The notes: generated from the letters alone by a model not told the origin. Positions 33,700 to 44,104 are shown, counted from the stretch's first letter. The stretch is 64,000 nucleotides of DNA from Flavobacterium jejuense (GCF_006491595.2 NZ_VEVQ02000012.1:79086-143085); one strand, 5' to 3'. Program-made: numbers and translations.

Positions 33700-34041
33700 T
33701 TACTCGCGGTCATATTGACAACATCCCGGAAGGTTGTCGTAATCTTCATCTTTTGCTTTAACAAGCTCTGAATCATATCCAGCTAAAGCTATACGCTTTG
33801 CTATTTCTTCTTTATTTGTTTTAGATTCATCATAAGTTACTGTTGCTATTTTAGTTTCTTTGTTCCATACTACTGTAGCAATATCTTTGATGTTTCCTGC
33901 TTTTTCTATCGTTTTTTTACACATTCCACAATTACCTGAGACTTTCACTTCCTCTGTTTTTGTGTTTTTTGTTTGTGCGTTCATTGTGGTTGATAACAAT
34001 ACAGTGATTGCTATCATTATTTTTAATAATGATTTTTTCAT
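33700..34041 (-). CDS. Secreted HMA-type metal-binding protein
   Basis: 113 residues: signal peptide (MKKSLLKIMIAITVLLSTTMNAQ), then an HMA-like fold with SGNCGMCKKTIEKA (CxxC) and a C-terminal NLPGCCQYDRE. A periplasmic metal carrier upstream of the pump operon, transcribed in the same direction. Confidence 0.85.
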   Translation of the reverse strand: MKKSLLKIMIAITVLLSTTMNAQTKNTKTEEVKVSGNCGMCKKTIEKAGNIKDIATVVWNKETKIATVTYDESKTNKEEIAKRIALAGYDSELVKAKDEDYDNLPGCCQYDRE

Positions 34042-34228
34042 TTTATATGATTTTAGTATTCAAAAAGTTTTTTTTTGAATAAAGTTTTGAAATAAATTTA
34101 GATTGAATAGCAGCTATAATGAATTAAATAAGCATGTTTAACATGAGAATTTAAGATTCAAAAGACTGTTATAAAAAAAATAGCAAATGCTATAGATTTG
34201 ACATAAGTATGGCTGTCAAATTTTAAAT

Positions 34229-34582
34229 TTAGCTTATTTTAGGTATAAGCCATATAGAAGGAAAACCATCTGAAAGTAAGTTTTCAGAATGGTAAAATTT
34301 TGATTTACTTGTAGAAAAATCAAAATTATTATTTGTAAATTCTATTTCATTATAAATAAATAAACTAAAACCAACAGAAGAAACAGTAGTACAGTTTGAG
34401 TGACCACAACTTCCATTACATCCTTTATTATCATTGTTATTATCACAACAGCTTTTTTCTTTTGTTTTAGTAGTGGAAAGTTCTTTTTTACAAGATTGCT
34501 TTTCACTACCACAAGCAAAAGTATTATTAGGAATAAAAAATATTCCTAAAAACAAAATTATTATGATGTATGATTTTTTCAT
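34229..34582 (-). CDS. Cys-rich secreted protein of unknown function
   Basis: 117 residues: signal peptide (MKKSYIIIILFLGIFFIPNNTFA), then a Cys/Asn-rich stretch (CGSEKQSC, KSCCDNNNDNKGCNGSCGHS) and a C-terminal part without Cys. The pattern resembles small exported metal-binding proteins of flavobacterial resistance loci (the DUF6660-like gene at 43736 has a similar build). The metal ligand role is inferred. Confidence 0.6.
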   Translation of the reverse strand: MKKSYIIIILFLGIFFIPNNTFACGSEKQSCKKELSTTKTKEKSCCDNNNDNKGCNGSCGHSNCTTVSSVGFSLFIYNEIEFTNNNFDFSTSKSKFYHSENLLSDGFPSIWLIPKIS

Positions 34583-34654
34583 TTATTGTTCTAAAACATA
34601 CCAAAGTTAATCAAAACAAATTAAATATTTTAAAAAAAATGTTAAAAATCAAGC

Positions 34655-36646
34655 TCAAAACTTCATCCTTTGGATTCTTACTGCGTTTAATATTGCTAAT
34701 AAAGCGACTCCAACATCGGCAAAAACGGCTTCCCACATAGTTGCTAAACCACCAGCTCCTAAAACTAAAACAACTGCCTTAACTGTAAAAGCTAAAGTGA
34801 TATTTTGCCAAACAATTTTCTTGGTTTGTTTTCCGATATTTATTGCCATTGGAATTTTTGAAGGTTTATCGTCTTGAATTACTACATCAGCAGTTTCTAT
34901 TGTTGCATCACTTCCTAAACCTCCCATTGCAACACCCACATTACTTAAAGCTACTACTGGAGCATCATTAACACCATCGCCCACAAAAGCAACCGTTTCG
35001 TTTTTGGCTATAATTTCTTTGACTTTATTTACTTTATCTTCTGGTAATAAATCGCCAAACGCATTTGTAATTCCTAATTTTTGAGCCACAAATTGTACTA
35101 CATTGTTTTTATCTCCACTTAACATAGTAGTTTTGATTCCTAATGCTTTTAATTTATCAATTGTTAGTTGTGCATCTTCTTTTATACTATCTGCAATGGT
35201 TAAATAACCCACAAAATTATTGTCATACGCTACTGCAATTAAAGTATAAACAATACTTGATGGATCAATATCATATTTAATAGAAAATTTATCCATTAAT
35301 TTAAAGTTTCCAACTAAAAGTTCTTTTCCATTTACACTAGCTTTTAAACCGTGTCCTGCTATTTCTTCAACTTCGTTAAGACTGATTTTACTATCTATTT
35401 CTCCAACAAAATCATGTATTGCTGTTGCTACTGGATGCGTACTTTGACTTTCTAAAGCGTTTACTAATTGAAGTATTTTATTTTGGGCGAAATCAGCTTT
35501 AAAAACGACTTCTTGTACTTTAAAAACACCTTCAGTCATCGTTCCTGTTTTGTCCATCACAACGTTTTGAATAGAAGCCATTACATCTAAAAAATTACTT
35601 CCTTTGAAAAGGATTCCGTTTTTAGAAGCTGCACCAATTCCACCAAAATACCCTAATGGAATACTTATCACTAATGCACAAGGACATGAAATTACCAAGA
35701 AGATTAACGCTCTATACAACCAATCGTTAAAAACATAATTTTCCACAAAAAGCATTGGTACTATACATATTCCGATTGCTAAAAACACTACTATAGGTGT
35801 GTAGATTTTAGCAAATTTTCTAATGAACAATTCTGTTGGTGCTTTTTTAGATGTTGCTTCTTGCACCATTTCAAGAATTTTAGATAATTTACTATCTGTA
35901 TAAGCTGTTGTTACTTTAACTTGCGAAACAGCATTTAAGTTTATCATTCCTGCTAAAACTGTTTCTCCTTTTAGTTTTGAATCTGGTTTACTTTCTCCAG
36001 TAAGAGCTGCTGTATTGAAGGAAGCTTTATCTGATAGTAATTCTCCATCTAAACCTAATTTGTCTCCAGCTTTAAGTTGGATAATATCTCCAATTTTAGC
36101 CGTTGAAGCTTTGATTGTTTTAGCTACATTATTTTCGAGAATAGTAACTTCATCTGGTCGTTGGTCGAGTAAGGATTTTATGTTTCTTTTGGCTCGTTGT
36201 ACTGCTAATGATTGAAAGATTTCTCCAATAGCATAAAATAACATTACCGCTACACCTTCAGGATATTCACCAATAGCAAATGCTCCAATTGTTGCTATAG
36301 ACATCAGTAAAAATTCAGAGAATACATCACTTTTACGAATGCTTTGTATGGCTTCTTTTATAACTGGGAGTCCGACTGGCAAATAGGCTGCAACATACCA
36401 AACTATTCTAAGCCAACCTTTAAACCAAGATTGGGTAAAATAATTATCAAACCCAATAGCCAACAATAATAAGCCGAAACTTATTATTGCTGGTAAAAAT
36501 AATTGGAATGTGGATTTTTCTTTTATTGAATGGTCGTGATCATGTCCATCCTCTTCTGCATGTTGTTCTTCTGCTTTATTGATTTTTTCTTCTATTCTAC
36601 AGCATTCTGCTTCGTCTTCTATTTTGTGTGATTTTTTATCTATCAT
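34655..36646 (-). CDS. ZntA-like heavy-metal P1B-type ATPase
   Basis: 663 residues. A short His/Asp/Glu-rich N-terminus (EEQHAEEDGHDHDHSIKEK) with a CC pair stands in for an HMA domain. The core has TGESKPD, CPC in SCPCALVISIPLGYFGGIGA, DKTGTMTEG, MLSGDK and GDGVNDAPV. The CPC context and the C-terminal LLAILNAVRIQRMKF indicate a Zn/Cd/Pb exporter of the inner membrane rather than a copper pump. Six bp after the DUF3703 gene. Confidence 0.92.
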   Translation of the reverse strand: MIDKKSHKIEDEAECCRIEEKINKAEEQHAEEDGHDHDHSIKEKSTFQLFLPAIISFGLLLLAIGFDNYFTQSWFKGWLRIVWYVAAYLPVGLPVIKEAIQSIRKSDVFSEFLLMSIATIGAFAIGEYPEGVAVMLFYAIGEIFQSLAVQRAKRNIKSLLDQRPDEVTILENNVAKTIKASTAKIGDIIQLKAGDKLGLDGELLSDKASFNTAALTGESKPDSKLKGETVLAGMINLNAVSQVKVTTAYTDSKLSKILEMVQEATSKKAPTELFIRKFAKIYTPIVVFLAIGICIVPMLFVENYVFNDWLYRALIFLVISCPCALVISIPLGYFGGIGAASKNGILFKGSNFLDVMASIQNVVMDKTGTMTEGVFKVQEVVFKADFAQNKILQLVNALESQSTHPVATAIHDFVGEIDSKISLNEVEEIAGHGLKASVNGKELLVGNFKLMDKFSIKYDIDPSSIVYTLIAVAYDNNFVGYLTIADSIKEDAQLTIDKLKALGIKTTMLSGDKNNVVQFVAQKLGITNAFGDLLPEDKVNKVKEIIAKNETVAFVGDGVNDAPVVALSNVGVAMGGLGSDATIETADVVIQDDKPSKIPMAINIGKQTKKIVWQNITLAFTVKAVVLVLGAGGLATMWEAVFADVGVALLAILNAVRIQRMKF

Positions 36647-36652
36647 AATAAG

Positions 36653-37018
36653 CTATACGTTTACGTTTAGTATTTTTTGAATGTCTTCTGGAATATCCAT
36701 TGCTTTTAATGGTGGAACATTTGCACCACCTGTATTACCAACAGGAATGTGTCCAACAAATGATTTTACACCACCTACCAGTAATCTTGGTATTTGACCA
36801 ACAATTTCTTTTGAACTTTTTATTTTAATTCCAAATTGTAACATTTTCCAATGTACGAATGTATGTTCATAAGGATATTTTTGTGCAATTATATGTGCAC
36901 GCTCTAAATGAAGCCATGCATTTTGCAAATTACCATGCTGTAAATTATCCTTAACTGCTTCTAACTCTTTTTGATAAAAAGAAATTAAATTAATTGGCAT
37001 TTTAATATTAAACTTCAT
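36653..37018 (-). CDS. DUF3703 family protein
   Basis: 121 residues matching DUF3703 (AVKDNLQHGNLQNAWLHLER and HTFVHWKMLQFGIKIKSSKE; a C-terminal GHIPVGNTGGANVPPLKAM segment). The family is common in metal-resistance clusters; function unknown. Soluble. It lies 2 bp after the secreted HMA-like gene and 6 bp before the ATPase gene, so it belongs to the zinc/cadmium operon. Confidence 0.88.
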   Translation of the reverse strand: MKFNIKMPINLISFYQKELEAVKDNLQHGNLQNAWLHLERAHIIAQKYPYEHTFVHWKMLQFGIKIKSSKEIVGQIPRLLVGGVKSFVGHIPVGNTGGANVPPLKAMDIPEDIQKILNVNV

Positions 37019-37020
37019 AC

Positions 37021-37383
37021 CTATGCTTTACAACAACCGTCTAAATTTTCATAAGCTTCTGGGTCAGCTTTTATTTCATCAGCATCATAACCTAATTTAG
37101 AAATACCTTCTTTAATTGCTTGTAAAGTAGTTTTTTTTGAATTAAAGTAAATAGTAAAAGTCATAGCTTTATCATCTAACTCATACATTTTAATACCTTT
37201 TATTTTAAGCATTTCCGTTTTGAATTTTTGCCCACAAGTTTCACATTCTTTACAATGGTCACAATGTAAAAATGTTTTTATCACCACTTTTTGAGTTGTT
37301 TTTTGTGCCGAAACAAAATTTGAAAAGAAAAATAATGATACAACTAATACTATTGATTTTAAAATTGATTTTTTCATATCCAT
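37021..37383 (-). CDS. Secreted Cys-rich HMA-like metal-binding protein
   Basis: 120 residues: signal peptide (KKSILKSIVLVVSLFFFSNF VSA, ending near residue 26), then KTFLHCDHCKECETCGQKFK with four Cys in CxxC-type spacing, an HMA-like alpha/beta body and a C-terminal NLDGCCKA. A Met at the third codon could be the true start. Periplasmic metal carrier beside the ZntA-like ATPase. Confidence 0.85.
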   Translation of the reverse strand: MDMKKSILKSIVLVVSLFFFSNFVSAQKTTQKVVIKTFLHCDHCKECETCGQKFKTEMLKIKGIKMYELDDKAMTFTIYFNSKKTTLQAIKEGISKLGYDADEIKADPEAYENLDGCCKA

Positions 37384-37411
37384 AAATTTTTATAATATAT
37401 TAATTATCTAT

Positions 37412-38029
37412 TTAACAGCAGTTTTTCTCTGCTTGAATTGGTGGGCATTTTATTGAACCGTAACTACAATAAACACAACAATCACCCTCTAATGGCTTGA
37501 GTACTTTCATACATTTTTCACACTCATAAAAATATTGACAAGCATTGGTTGGCATTAATTCATCCTTTTTATGTCCACAATTGGGACAAGTTAAAGTTGA
37601 TTTTAATTCAACCTTTTTTCCTTCATAGGTTGTACATGTTCTGCAATTTCCGTGAAGTTTATTTTGGTAAAAATTTACGATTGTAGCAATAAGAAGTCCA
37701 AACATTCCAATATAAATCAAGTACGTTGGATTTTCTATTTTGATAAAATAATAAACAAAAAATATAATTATTCCACTCGGAATTGCAATTAACAAAGGAT
37801 ACAAACAAAAATGTTTTCTATAAGAAATGTAAAGCCCTCCAATTGAAATTAAAACCATTGTTTGAAAAACCCACATTGTCCAACCACCAAAAAGTTCAAA
37901 ATTTCCTAATCCAAGTGCAGATGCACCAAAGGCAAATAAAGGAAAACAACAAGGTGAGAATAGGGCTGTAATAAAAAGCCCTATTGTTCCTAATTTATCT
38001 ATGTTTGATTTTAAAATTGAAATTTTCAT
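37412..38029 (-). CDS. MerC-like membrane protein with C-terminal Cys-rich metal-binding tail
   Basis: 205 residues. Four hydrophobic segments; the first contains the Cys pair in SPCCFPLFAF, as in MerC-type importers. The C-terminal 80 residues are Cys-rich: TCPNCGHKK, a YECEKC pair, then GDCCVYCSYGSIKCPPIQ and a final CC. That tail motif is known from a family of metal-locus proteins. It sits 12 bp after the CzcB-like gene. Substrate unknown. Confidence 0.82.
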   Translation of the reverse strand: MKISILKSNIDKLGTIGLFITALFSPCCFPLFAFGASALGLGNFELFGGWTMWVFQTMVLISIGGLYISYRKHFCLYPLLIAIPSGIIIFFVYYFIKIENPTYLIYIGMFGLLIATIVNFYQNKLHGNCRTCTTYEGKKVELKSTLTCPNCGHKKDELMPTNACQYFYECEKCMKVLKPLEGDCCVYCSYGSIKCPPIQAEKNCC

Positions 38030-38041
38030 TTTATGATTATT

Positions 38042-39310
38042 TTAATGTTCATGTTCTCCACCACCTTTTGAAGCTGCCAATAAATAGAATGCTCCTTTTA
38101 CAACAATTTTTGCATTTGCTGGAATTTCTTCTACTAATTTAATTTCCGTATAACCTAAATCGGTTGTTCCTGGAACTACTTCAATTGCTTTAAAGTGTAC
38201 TTCGTCGTGTTCTTTTTCGACAGTTTCTTCCTCATGATTATGTGATTCTCCTTCTTTATGAACGTGTGCTTCTTTCTTACCTTTTGGAGTTTCTTCTACA
38301 TGTTCTTCTTGTATATAAATATAATATTTATCTCCGTTTCTAACAACTGCATCTTTAGGCAATGATTGAACCGTTTGATTGGTAATGTTAATATTAGCTG
38401 CAACATACATTCCAGAAATTAAATCTTTTGTATCACTTTCATTAATCTTGGCATGTACTGCAACCGATTTACTTTCGTTTGAAAAGGATTTATTAATACC
38501 AAATATTTTTCCTTTAATCACTTTATTAGATTGATTGGTTAGTACGAAATCAACTTCTTGACCAATAGAAATTTTACCTAAATCTTTTTCAAAAACATTT
38601 AAATCAAGGTGCATTTGTGTGTTGTCAATTACTTCAAAAAGACTTATTCCTGTATCTGCAAAGGTTCCTTTTGTAATGTCTATTTTACCAACGTAACCAC
38701 TTATTGGAGCAATAATTGGAATTAAAGATGAGTTTCCTGATAAGCTTACATTTAATGCTTGTAATTTGTTTTTAGCAGCTTGTGCTCTTGCTCTTTCCAC
38801 TGCCAATTTTGCTTTTACTTCTTGAAATACTTTACGAGGATTTACATCTTCTTCACTCAATGTTTTTTGTCGGTTGTATTCCAGTTGTAAATATTCAATA
38901 TTCGCTACAGCTGAATTGTAATCTTCTTGCATTTCAGCAACTTCAAGGTTTTGAAGTGTAGCCAATGTTTTTCCTTTTGCTACATAAGTTCCCTCTAACA
39001 CATAAATCTCTTTAACAACTCCACCAATTAATGTAGAAACATTTGCCATGTTTTGTGGAGGAACAGTTGTGTAACCATTAGCTTTGATAATTGTATTTAG
39101 GTTTTTCATTTCAATACTACCTGTTTCAATACCAACTGTTTCAAATTGCGCTTTAGTCAATGCAACTTCTGTTTCCGATTTTTCTTCTTCGTGAGCTTCT
39201 TCCGTTTTCTTTTCTCCACATGAATTTAGAATCAAGAGGAAAGAAGAAAGAAGAAAGATTTTAAAAAATGAGCTTATTTTATAATTTGATTTTAAAAATA
39301 TATGTATCAT
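38042..39310 (-). CDS. CzcB-like RND periplasmic adaptor lipoprotein
   Basis: 422 residues. Lipobox at LILNSC (C31), then the adaptor core (IGGVVKEIYVLEGTYVAKGK ... IAPISGYVGKIDITKGTFAD) and a His/Glu-rich insertion near the C-terminus (about 345-375, HVHKEGESHNHEEE) that could bind Zn. No heavy-metal-binding domain, unlike the CusB-like adaptor. It follows the CzcA-TolC fusion gene by 11 bp and is its adaptor. Confidence 0.92.
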   Translation of the reverse strand: MIHIFLKSNYKISSFFKIFLLSSFLLILNSCGEKKTEEAHEEEKSETEVALTKAQFETVGIETGSIEMKNLNTIIKANGYTTVPPQNMANVSTLIGGVVKEIYVLEGTYVAKGKTLATLQNLEVAEMQEDYNSAVANIEYLQLEYNRQKTLSEEDVNPRKVFQEVKAKLAVERARAQAAKNKLQALNVSLSGNSSLIPIIAPISGYVGKIDITKGTFADTGISLFEVIDNTQMHLDLNVFEKDLGKISIGQEVDFVLTNQSNKVIKGKIFGINKSFSNESKSVAVHAKINESDTKDLISGMYVAANINITNQTVQSLPKDAVVRNGDKYYIYIQEEHVEETPKGKKEAHVHKEGESHNHEEETVEKEHDEVHFKAIEVVPGTTDLGYTEIKLVEEIPANAKIVVKGAFYLLAASKGGGEHEH

Positions 39311-39321
39311 TATCGTGAGTA

Positions 39322-42300
39322 TTAATTGTTATTGAAAGATGGAAATTGCATTTGAATAGCACTTTGATTGTAAGCGTTTACTGCTTCGATGTTTTGCTTT
39401 TTAATATCAATTGCTTGATTAAGAAAACTGATGTAAGACCAATAACTCATATCGCCATTGGCATAACTTTTTTGTGCTGTAGAGATTATCTGTTCTGCAT
39501 ATTTTAAACCTTCGTTTTCAAAATATTGTATTGCTTTTTGTTGTTTTGCAAATTGGTTTACTAATTCTTCTTTTTGCAATTTTAGAGTCAATTTTGTTTT
39601 ATCGAATTCTAATTGCGATTGTGACTTACTTATTTCAGAAGCTTTAGCACGAGCTGTATTTGCGCCACTAAACAAAGGAATTTGCAAACCAACTGTAAAT
39701 CCTTGAAAATAAGATTCTTTGTTTAACGTTTGACCAAAGTAACCCAAGCCTAATTTTGGTGCTCGCAATTTTTTGAAAGTATTTGCTTCTTTTTCATAAA
39801 CCATAGCTTGTTGGTTATAATAATCACTTACTAATGTTTCTACTTTGGATTCTTCTAAAACCGATGAACTAGCATATTTTAAAGAAGTTGAAGCTTCTGG
39901 AAGTATATCTTCATTTGTCTGCATAAAATATTGCAACTGTTTTTGATAAATTACTAAATCAAGTAGAATTTGTGCTTTTAAGGTTTCAATTTCCTTTACT
40001 TTAGCTTTAGCACTAATAGCTTCAATACTACCGCTCTCACCAGTTTTAAAACGCAGTTCAGCATTTTTAAGAAATTTTGAATACACTTCATACAATTCAT
40101 CGTTTAACTTTTGGATTGAAATACCATATAAATATTGATAATAGGCAATAGTTACCGCTTTTTCGATTTCATATTCCGATAATGCTTTTCGTTTTTCAGC
40201 CAGTTTTGCTAATTCTTCCTGAAGCTGTCTGTTTGCTTTTGTACTTCCACCAATGGGGAAATATTGTTGAATGCTTACATTATTATCATAATCTACACTA
40301 TTGTATTGTCCACCCGTGTATTCAATTTGCAAAGGTTCTGCTTGAAAAGCTGTTTTCTTAAGAACTGTTTGTTTTTCAATTTCCTTATCGGCAATTTTTA
40401 AATCCATATTATTCTCTTTAGCCATTGTAATAGCTTGTTCTAAAGTTATGGGTTTGCTGTTTTGAGCAAATGAAAACGTACTAATAAATAGTATGATTAT
40501 TGTTATAATTGAATTTGACATTTTTTTTCTTTTTTTAATACCTTTCTCAACTAATAAATAAAGAATAGGTAGAACGATTAAGGTTAGTAAGGTTGCAGAA
40601 AATAAGCCACCAATAACAACAGTTGCTAATGGTTTTTGCACTTCTGCACCGCCACTAGTTGATAAAGCCATTGGTAAAAATCCTAATGAAGCAACCGCAG
40701 CTGTCATTAAAACTGGACGTAATCTTGTTTTTGTTCCGATTAAAACTCTTTGTAATGGGTCTGTAATTCCTTCTGATTTTAATTGGTTGAAATAAGAAAT
40801 CAGTACAATTCCATTTAACACAGCTATACCGAACAAAGCAATGAAACCAATACCTGCTGATATACTAAAAGGCATTCCTCTCATCCATAAAGCAAAAACA
40901 CCACCAATTGCTGATAATGGAATTGCTGTAAAAATTAATAAGGCTTGCTTAACACTATGGAATGTAAAAAATAATAGTACTAAAATTAAGCCTAAAGCAA
41001 TTGGAACTGCTACAGAAAGTCGCTTGTTTGCTTCTACTAAATTTTCAAATTGACCACCATAGGTTATATAATATCCTGCTGGAAGTTTATAATTGGTTTC
41101 TAATTTTTGTTGAATTTCTTCGACTACACTTTTTACATCACGACCACGAACATTTAAACCCACTGTAATTCTTCGTTTTCCATTTTCACGAGAAACTTGA
41201 ACTGGTCCTTGTTCGTATTCCACAGAAGCTACTTGATAGAGTGGCACTTGTTGTCCGCTTGGTAAAGGGATAAATAGGTTAGAAACATCTGAAATATCAC
41301 TACGATTTTCTGCATTCATTCTTACCACTACATCAAAACGTTTGCTTTCTTCATAAATTTTACCAGCACTTTCCCCAGCAAAAGAAGCTCTGACAATCTT
41401 ATTTACATCTGTTATATTTAATCCATATAAAGCAATTTTATCGTAATCGTATTTAATGGTAATTTGAGGTAACCCTGTTACTTTATCTGCTTTTAAATCT
41501 CCAACACCTTCAATATTATTGACTTTTGTAATTAATTCTTTTGCTTTTGCATCTAATATTTCTAAATCATCACCAAAAATCTTTATAGCAATATCACTTC
41601 GACTTCCTGTCATTAATTCGTTAAAACGCATTTGTATAGGTTGTGAAATTTCGATATTTGCACCAGGAATTGCCTCCATTTCTTCTTTCATTAAGTTGGC
41701 TAAATCTTCCCAATTATCAGCAGAAGTCCATTCTGATTTATCTTTTAAAACAATAATTAAATCACCACTTTCAATAGGCATTGGATCTGTTGGAATTTCT
41801 CCACTACCAATTTTTGTTACAATGGTTTTAATTTCTGGAAATTTTGCTTTTAGAATTTTTTCATATTTAGTGGTAGTTTCTATCATCTGCGTTAATGAAC
41901 TTCCTGTCATTATCGTTGCATTAATGGCTAAATCTCCTTCTTCGATTGTAGGTATAAATTCACCTCCCATATTTTGGAAAACAACTAATGCCATTACAAA
42001 TAATCCGACAGCAATTCCTAAAACTACTTTTTTGATTTGTAATGCTTTGTCTAAAAATGGAGTGTATATTTTTTCAAACCATGCCATCATTTTATCGCTA
42101 AAGTTTTCTTTATGCTCAGTGTTTTTAGATAAGAACATTGCACTCATCATAGGCACATAAGTTAAAGACAATACAAAAGCTCCAATAACAGCAAAACCTA
42201 CCGTCATTGCCATTGGTTTAAACATTTTACCTTCGGTTCCAACTAATGCTAATATTGGCAAATACACAATTAAAATTATTATTTCTCCAAATGCTGCACT

Positions 42301-43638
42301 ATTACGAATTTTGGAAGCAGATTTATACACTTCGCTATCCATTTCTAACTGGGTTAAGTTCTTTTGTCTTTTGAGTTTTTGTAAATGATGCATTGTGGCT
42401 TCCACAATAATTACTGCACCATCGACAATAATTCCAAAATCGATAGCTCCTAAACTCATTAAATTTCCACTTACACCAAAATGATTCATTAGAATAACAG
42501 CAAAAAGCATTGACAACGGAATTACCGAAGCTACGATTAGTCCTGCACGAAGGTTTCCTAGAAATAAAATCAATACAAAAATTACGATTAATGCACCTTC
42601 TAATAAATTTTTAGTAACAGTTCCTATTGCACTATCTACTAATTTACCACGATCGATAAATGCTTCAGCAACGACTCCTTCAGGAAGTGTTTTGTTTATT
42701 TGAGCCATTTTTTCTTTAACTCTTTCCACAACTGCTTTAGAATTTTCTCCTTTAAGCATTAATGCCATTCCACAAACAATTTCACCTTTACCGTCTTTTG
42801 TAGCTGCTCCATATCGCATAGCATACCCTTCATTAACTGAAGCTACATCACGAATTAAAACAGGTGCACCGTTTCTGTTTTTTACAACAATATTTTCTAA
42901 ATCCTTACTTCCGGTTGCCATACCTACACCACGAATAAAGTAGGTCATTTGGTCTTTTTCTATATACGCACCTCCAGTATTTTGATTGTTTTTTTCTAAA
43001 GCTTCAAAAATTTCAGTTATGGTTACATCTAAACTCTTTAAAGTATTTGGTTTAACGGTTATTTCAAACTGTTTTAGTTTACCACCCCAAGTAGCAACTT
43101 CTGCAACACCTTCAATTCCTTGTAATTGTGGAATGATAATCCAATCTTGGATGGTTCTTAATTTGATTGCATCGTATTTTTCTTCATATCCTTTTTTAGC
43201 ATATACATCATATTGATATATTTCTCCTAAACCAGTTGTAATTGGAGCCATTTCTGGAGAACCTGCATAAGCTGGAATATTTTCTTTAGCTTGACTTATT
43301 CGTTGAAAAATTTGATTTCTTGCCCAATATATATCTACATCGTCTTTAAAAACTACTGTAACTACAGATAGTCCAAAACGAGAAATACTTCGCAGTTCTA
43401 TAACTTTTGGAATTGTTTTTAAAGATTGCTCTAATGGATATGTAATGAGTTGCTCAATTTCTTGACTGGCTAAAGTAGGTGCATTTGTAATAATTTGCAC
43501 TTGGTTATTAGTAACATCTGGTAATGCATCAAGTGGTAGGTTTTTAACAGAATAGCTTCCCCAAGCTATTAACACAAGTGTAAAAAGTAGTATAATGAAT
43601 TTGTTCTTTATACTGAATTGTATGATTTTGTCTAACAT
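39322..43638 (-). CDS. CzcA-type RND pump fused to a TolC-family channel
   Basis: 1438 residues. Residues 1-1035 or so are a complete CzcA-type pump (MLDKIIQFSIKNKFIILLFT; GAIDFGIIVDGAVIIVEATM; LTAAVASLGFLPMALSTSGG-like, here MTAAVASLGFLPMALSTSGG). After KKRKK it continues with a signal-peptide-like MSNSIITIIILFISTFSFAQ and a full TolC-like channel (ITLEQAITMAKENNMDLKIA ...). The fusion is known in Bacteroidota metal pumps. Substrate likely Zn/Co/Cd from the CzcB-like partner and ZntA-like neighbour. Confidence 0.92.
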   Translation of the reverse strand: MLDKIIQFSIKNKFIILLFTLVLIAWGSYSVKNLPLDALPDVTNNQVQIITNAPTLASQEIEQLITYPLEQSLKTIPKVIELRSISRFGLSVVTVVFKDDVDIYWARNQIFQRISQAKENIPAYAGSPEMAPITTGLGEIYQYDVYAKKGYEEKYDAIKLRTIQDWIIIPQLQGIEGVAEVATWGGKLKQFEITVKPNTLKSLDVTITEIFEALEKNNQNTGGAYIEKDQMTYFIRGVGMATGSKDLENIVVKNRNGAPVLIRDVASVNEGYAMRYGAATKDGKGEIVCGMALMLKGENSKAVVERVKEKMAQINKTLPEGVVAEAFIDRGKLVDSAIGTVTKNLLEGALIVIFVLILFLGNLRAGLIVASVIPLSMLFAVILMNHFGVSGNLMSLGAIDFGIIVDGAVIIVEATMHHLQKLKRQKNLTQLEMDSEVYKSASKIRNSAAFGEIIILIVYLPILALVGTEGKMFKPMAMTVGFAVIGAFVLSLTYVPMMSAMFLSKNTEHKENFSDKMMAWFEKIYTPFLDKALQIKKVVLGIAVGLFVMALVVFQNMGGEFIPTIEEGDLAINATIMTGSSLTQMIETTTKYEKILKAKFPEIKTIVTKIGSGEIPTDPMPIESGDLIIVLKDKSEWTSADNWEDLANLMKEEMEAIPGANIEISQPIQMRFNELMTGSRSDIAIKIFGDDLEILDAKAKELITKVNNIEGVGDLKADKVTGLPQITIKYDYDKIALYGLNITDVNKIVRASFAGESAGKIYEESKRFDVVVRMNAENRSDISDVSNLFIPLPSGQQVPLYQVASVEYEQGPVQVSRENGKRRITVGLNVRGRDVKSVVEEIQQKLETNYKLPAGYYITYGGQFENLVEANKRLSVAVPIALGLILVLLFFTFHSVKQALLIFTAIPLSAIGGVFALWMRGMPFSISAGIGFIALFGIAVLNGIVLISYFNQLKSEGITDPLQRVLIGTKTRLRPVLMTAAVASLGFLPMALSTSGGAEVQKPLATVVIGGLFSATLLTLIVLPILYLLVEKGIKKRKKMSNSIITIIILFISTFSFAQNSKPITLEQAITMAKENNMDLKIADKEIEKQTVLKKTAFQAEPLQIEYTGGQYNSVDYDNNVSIQQYFPIGGSTKANRQLQEELAKLAEKRKALSEYEIEKAVTIAYYQYLYGISIQKLNDELYEVYSKFLKNAELRFKTGESGSIEAISAKAKVKEIETLKAQILLDLVIYQKQLQYFMQTNEDILPEASTSLKYASSSVLEESKVETLVSDYYNQQAMVYEKEANTFKKLRAPKLGLGYFGQTLNKESYFQGFTVGLQIPLFSGANTARAKASEISKSQSQLEFDKTKLTLKLQKEELVNQFAKQQKAIQYFENEGLKYAEQIISTAQKSYANGDMSYWSYISFLNQAIDIKKQNIEAVNAYNQSAIQMQFPSFNNN

Positions 43639-43735
43639 TGAAAATATTATAATGAATTAGAAATTAGCAAATTAAAAATCTGCCATAATTTGTGCTATGA
43701 ACACAAGTTTCTAACCCGAAATTACTCGGGCTTCA

Positions 43736-44062
43736 TTATACTATTTGAGGTGGTTGCCAAATACTCCCAAAGAAATTGGCATACAAAATAGATTTATAAA
43801 TGGAGTTTAGCGTTTGAATTTCTTCAATTGAGGTATGAAAATTAAAAACTACTGTAGGTACATAAGACAATACACTTTGTCCACAGCAGTTACAAATACA
43901 AAAAGGAGAACATGCATCATTTTCTTGATCGTGTGAATGATTATCGTGGTTTGTGCCTATTTCACTTGAAGTATGAGTAAAACTAGTTTCTTCAACATCT
44001 GCACATGGCAAACATGAAAGAACTACTAAATAGATTGATAATATGTAGCTTATAAATTTCAC
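43736..44062 (-). CDS. DUF6660-like small exported metal-binding protein
   Basis: 108 residues: a signal peptide or lipobox-like N-terminus (MKFISYILSIYLVVLSCLPC), a His/Asp-rich stretch (TNHDNHSHDQENDAC), Cys cluster CSPFCICNCCGQS and a C-terminal FGSIWQPPQIV. I take it as DUF6660-like; probably binds metal outside the cytoplasm. It is the first gene of the Czc block, 97 bp before the pump gene. Confidence 0.75.
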   Translation of the reverse strand: MKFISYILSIYLVVLSCLPCADVEETSFTHTSSEIGTNHDNHSHDQENDACSPFCICNCCGQSVLSYVPTVVFNFHTSIEEIQTLNSIYKSILYANFFGSIWQPPQIV

Positions 44063-44104
44063 AGCTGTAAAAGTAGTAAAATTATTTTTTTGTTTTACGT
44101 TTTT

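Noticed and set aside
41519..42160. 213-aa ORF antisense to the CzcA-TolC gene
   Set aside because: Opposite strand shadow of a well-conserved pump gene.
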